24,715 nucleotides of DNA, from positions 4,447-29,161 of the forward strand of contig QAXH01005517.1 in the NCBI GenBank assembly GCA_004335635.1, in the 5' to 3' direction. Source of the stretch: Chloromonas sp. AAM2 (lineage: Eukaryota; Chlorophyta; Chlorophyceae; Chlamydomonadales; Chlamydomonadaceae). Below the pieces are notes generated by a model. The model was given only the letters and a program-made list of their open reading frames with translations, made no database searches and was not told the origin of the DNA. Made by a program: the position numbers and the translations under genes. Shown one piece after another: positions 22,874-24,715 of the stretch; positions within the stretch are counted from its first letter, which is position 1; each line of letters starts with the position of its first letter.

Positions 22874-22945
22874 CATCATCATCATCATCATTACATGGCT
22901 TTCATGGTTCAACCCACTGTACTGCAGCTAGACACAATATCTCTC
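22874..22945 (+). repeat. Dispersed repeat, copy 2 (CAT-tailed)
   Basis: (CAT)6 at 22874-22891 is followed by sequence homologous to 49-106, ending at the same TATCTCTC boundary. Here the CAT tract lies inside a longer open frame (22751-23035) that encodes a six-histidine run, but the first copy reads in a different frame, so the shared sequence is conserved as DNA and not as protein. Confidence 0.75.
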
Positions 22946-22963
22946 CAAGAATTACGTGCAGGC

Positions 22964-23208
22964 CACACCGTGGTCTGCAATAAACGAGCACAAACTTCAC
23001 GAGCGACTGAAGGCGCTGGACGCAGAAGTTCTTGAATGCCGCGAGAAAATGAACGAACTGCTCACTCTGCGTTGGCAGTGTCGGGGACTTGTTCGTTGTT
23101 CAAGGAAAAGTGCGTGGAGGCGGGCGACCAGAAGGCAGAGATGGACAATCGCAGGAGTGTGCTTAAGACGCAGCTGGCAGGTAGGGCTGTCCAGCGGTGG
23201 CTGTGAGG
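22964..23208 (+). CDS. Possible coiled-coil coding fragment, frame-broken
   Basis: From an acceptor-like ACGTGCAG the plus strand reads INEHKLHERLKALDAEVLEC and continues REKMNELLTLR, a heptad-like charged helix. About 30 bases later another frame reads FKEKCVEAGDQKAEMDNRRS ending VLKTQLAG at a GTAGGG donor. No intron of reasonable size fits between them, so either there is a frameshift or only one frame is used. No family is recognised. The fragment may be an exon of an unplaced gene or a pseudogene. Confidence 0.3.
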
Positions 23209-23490
23209 GTAGGGACGCCAAAACTTTACGTCACACCTGAACACCATGGGCCAGAATCATTATCGTGTACCACAACATGCGCTGTCCATCCCGCGGCGGG
23301 CGATTGGCACACGTATACACACCCATGGTTTGCTGTCACAAACACTGTGGTCACAAACCCTGTGACACACAACCGCACACACGGCTCAATGAGCTCCTAG
23401 CAAAATTAACCACCACAACACGTACTCACAACACTGGCGCCAGTGATACCCCCCAAAAACTGTCCCAGAACTGGCAAACTTATTTTTTTT

Positions 23491-23813
23491 TGCTTCAGAG
23501 ATTGTTACCTCTTAACAGTGCGCAGTGTCAAACGGCTGTCTCTGATGATGCCATGCAGAAGTTTAACCGTTTGCTGACCCCTGGATTGGAACCTTGCACA
23601 GGTGTAATGGGTCCGAGTTTCATCCGCGAACGACTGCTGTTGATGGACGAGGAAGTGCAAGGATTGATCAGCAACGCAGTTGCTATGTTTACAGCCATAA
23701 TGCAGAGCAACAACTATGATGCGTATAAGGTGGATCGCCACGCCCGCTCTAAGCGCTTGGAGGTGTCACATGCAACAGCCTCAGCCGCAGGCATAACCGC
23801 TGAAATGCCTTGA
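23491..23813 (+). CDS. Unassigned open stretch, possible exon
   Basis: A plus-strand frame runs to TGA at 23811-23813 after the acceptor-like TTTTTTTTGCTTCAG. It includes SDDAMQKFNRLLTPGLEP and SFIRERLLLMDEEVQGLI, whose amphipathic character looks coding. It matches nothing I recognise. It may belong with the coiled-coil fragment at 22964-23208 (an intron from 23209 would lie between), but phase and family support are lacking. Confidence 0.25.
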
Positions 23814-24227
23814 GCTGCAGGTGATCCGCACTGCCCCGCTTGGACAACCTGAGCGCAATACAGGCAAACAATACTAGCAATGCCAGTGGGCTTTGTTGTT
23901 TGAGTTGTCCTGTGCAACGGTCATCACATGTACAGGTGTCGGACACAATTTGGAACACTTGGCTGTCTGAGATGTGATTGCATGGTGCTCCCCTTGAGTA
24001 ACCAGCCACTATGCGCTGATGTCCAAGTATGTACTGTATATAGGGTTCAACCTTTCACAGGCTTTGGGGCCATAACATGCGCTGGAGGTGCTTTCCCATA
24101 CCTGTACTGCGCAAACTGTTGAAGCAAGCCACAGTGGGAATTTTCGCTGTCATTTGCAAGCTTCAAGGACTGTTCAGTAAGCGCTGGCTGATTCCAATAA
24201 ATACGTGTTGGCTTCAGTAGATTTGGC

Positions 24228-24298
24228 TGCATTCAGTACTTACTGAGGGCTTTGGTAACGGTGCCAATAAGTACTTACTGCATTCAGTACTTACTGAG
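24228..24298 (+). repeat. 20-bp direct repeat, period 51
   Basis: TGCATTCAGTACTTACTGAG occurs identically at 24228-24247 and 24279-24298. The intervening sequence adds a further AAGTACTTACTG, so three AGTACTTACTG words lie within 70 bases. A weaker related unit (CCAATAAATACGTG) precedes copy 1, matching CCAATAAGTACTT before copy 2. Confidence 0.93.
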
Positions 24299-24343
24299 CG
24301 TTGTTACAGCTATTTCAGCAATCACTGACCACTGAGTAGGGAC

Positions 24344-24520
24344 TTGCCTGGGGTTGTTTTGGGGTTTTTTTTGTTGCCTGGGGTTTGGGGCGGACCTTGT
24401 GCGGGGTTTGGTGACAAGTGTTCGCGCTTGTCAAGTAGTTGCGCACCTTGACATGCCCCCCAGGGGACAAGGCTGAGGGTCCTTTGGGGCCGACCTTCCA
24501 GGGAGCGGCCGCAAAGGGAC
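24344..24520 (+). repeat. G-run tract followed by inverted repeats
   Basis: TTGCCTGGGGTT occurs at 24344 and 24374, and five runs of GGGG fall within 24350-24406. Downstream are TGACAAG/CTTGTCA (24412-24418 and 24427-24433) and an imperfect inverted pair around 24478-24520 (GTCCTTTGGGGCC against GGCCGCAAAGGGAC). The tract differs from the algal telomere repeat TTTAGGG, so it is not telomeric. Confidence 0.7.
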
Positions 24521-24715
24521 TTTGGCATAGCTTTCTGAGGGGCGTAGGTACCTCATTAGACTCGAATTGGTTCTAATTTGTTCTCCATGATGCGGCATGG
24601 AGTTTGTGTCCATGGGTTTGATAAAGCTTGGGTGAAAAGGTGCATGGACACACGAGGAACACCATTCTCAAACTGCATTTGCCTTTTGATGTGGATTTGT
24701 TGAGATGCATGGGAG

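Larger units (their letters stand above)
23818..24715. other. Right end of window, no supported gene
   Basis: Only short frames occur. The stretch contains the TGCATTCAGTACTTACTGAG direct repeat and a G-rich tract, annotated separately, and nothing else I can assign. Confidence 0.6.

Noticed and set aside
24344..24410. Telomere-like G-rich repeat
   Set aside because: The units do not match TTTAGGG or related algal telomere repeats and are not regularly spaced.

Overview
The window is nuclear DNA of a eukaryote, most likely a green alga (Chlorophyta). The evidence is four intron-rich genes with GT...TGCAG-type splice junctions, predicted proteins that match plant and algal families (including a plastid-type histidinol-phosphatase with a transit-peptide-like N-terminus), and candidate TGTAA polyadenylation signals, the usual chlorophyte hexamer core, downstream of two genes. 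A trebouxiophyte or chlorophycean alga is an inference; the species cannot be fixed from this window. No bacterial operons, tRNA, rRNA or CRISPR arrays were seen.

Layout. Positions 1-106 hold a (CAT)17 microsatellite and a short dispersed repeat that recurs at 22874-22945. 107-2374 has no gene I can support. 2375-6612 (+) is a nine-exon gene for a membrane-anchored J-domain protein with a DNAJC14/Jiv90-type zinc-binding C-terminus. 6613-8313 is intergenic and repeat-bearing. 8314-11755 (+) is an eight-exon gene for HISN7/IMPL2-type histidinol-phosphatase. 12222-14280 (-) is a five-exon gene for cytosolic ribosomal protein eS6, convergent with HISN7. 15164-19980 (+) is a nine-exon gene for a LARGE-like GT49 glycosyltransferase, divergent from eS6. 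20392-22610 is a hAT-family DNA transposon relic on the minus strand, whose transposase keeps the zinc finger and the dimerisation domain but has lost the catalytic core. 22874-24715 holds the second dispersed repeat copy, possible coiled-coil coding fragments, short tandem repeats and a G-rich tract.

The four genes are unrelated housekeeping or secretory-pathway functions (chaperone, histidine synthesis, translation, glycosylation) and do not form a pathway or cluster. All exon joins were built by hand from reading-frame phase, splice consensus and family similarity. Phase closes exactly in all four genes, which is strong internal support.

I did not find a coherent new multi-gene system. 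The observations most worth a second look are: (1) the core-deleted hAT gene whose remaining exons still splice in phase to a zinc finger plus dimerisation protein; (2) a triplicated mini-exon in the glycosyltransferase gene with two decayed copies; (3) a GC-AG intron in the same gene; (4) a protein-like, phase-0/phase-0 open stretch inside another of its introns; and (5) repeated local tandem duplication inside introns.
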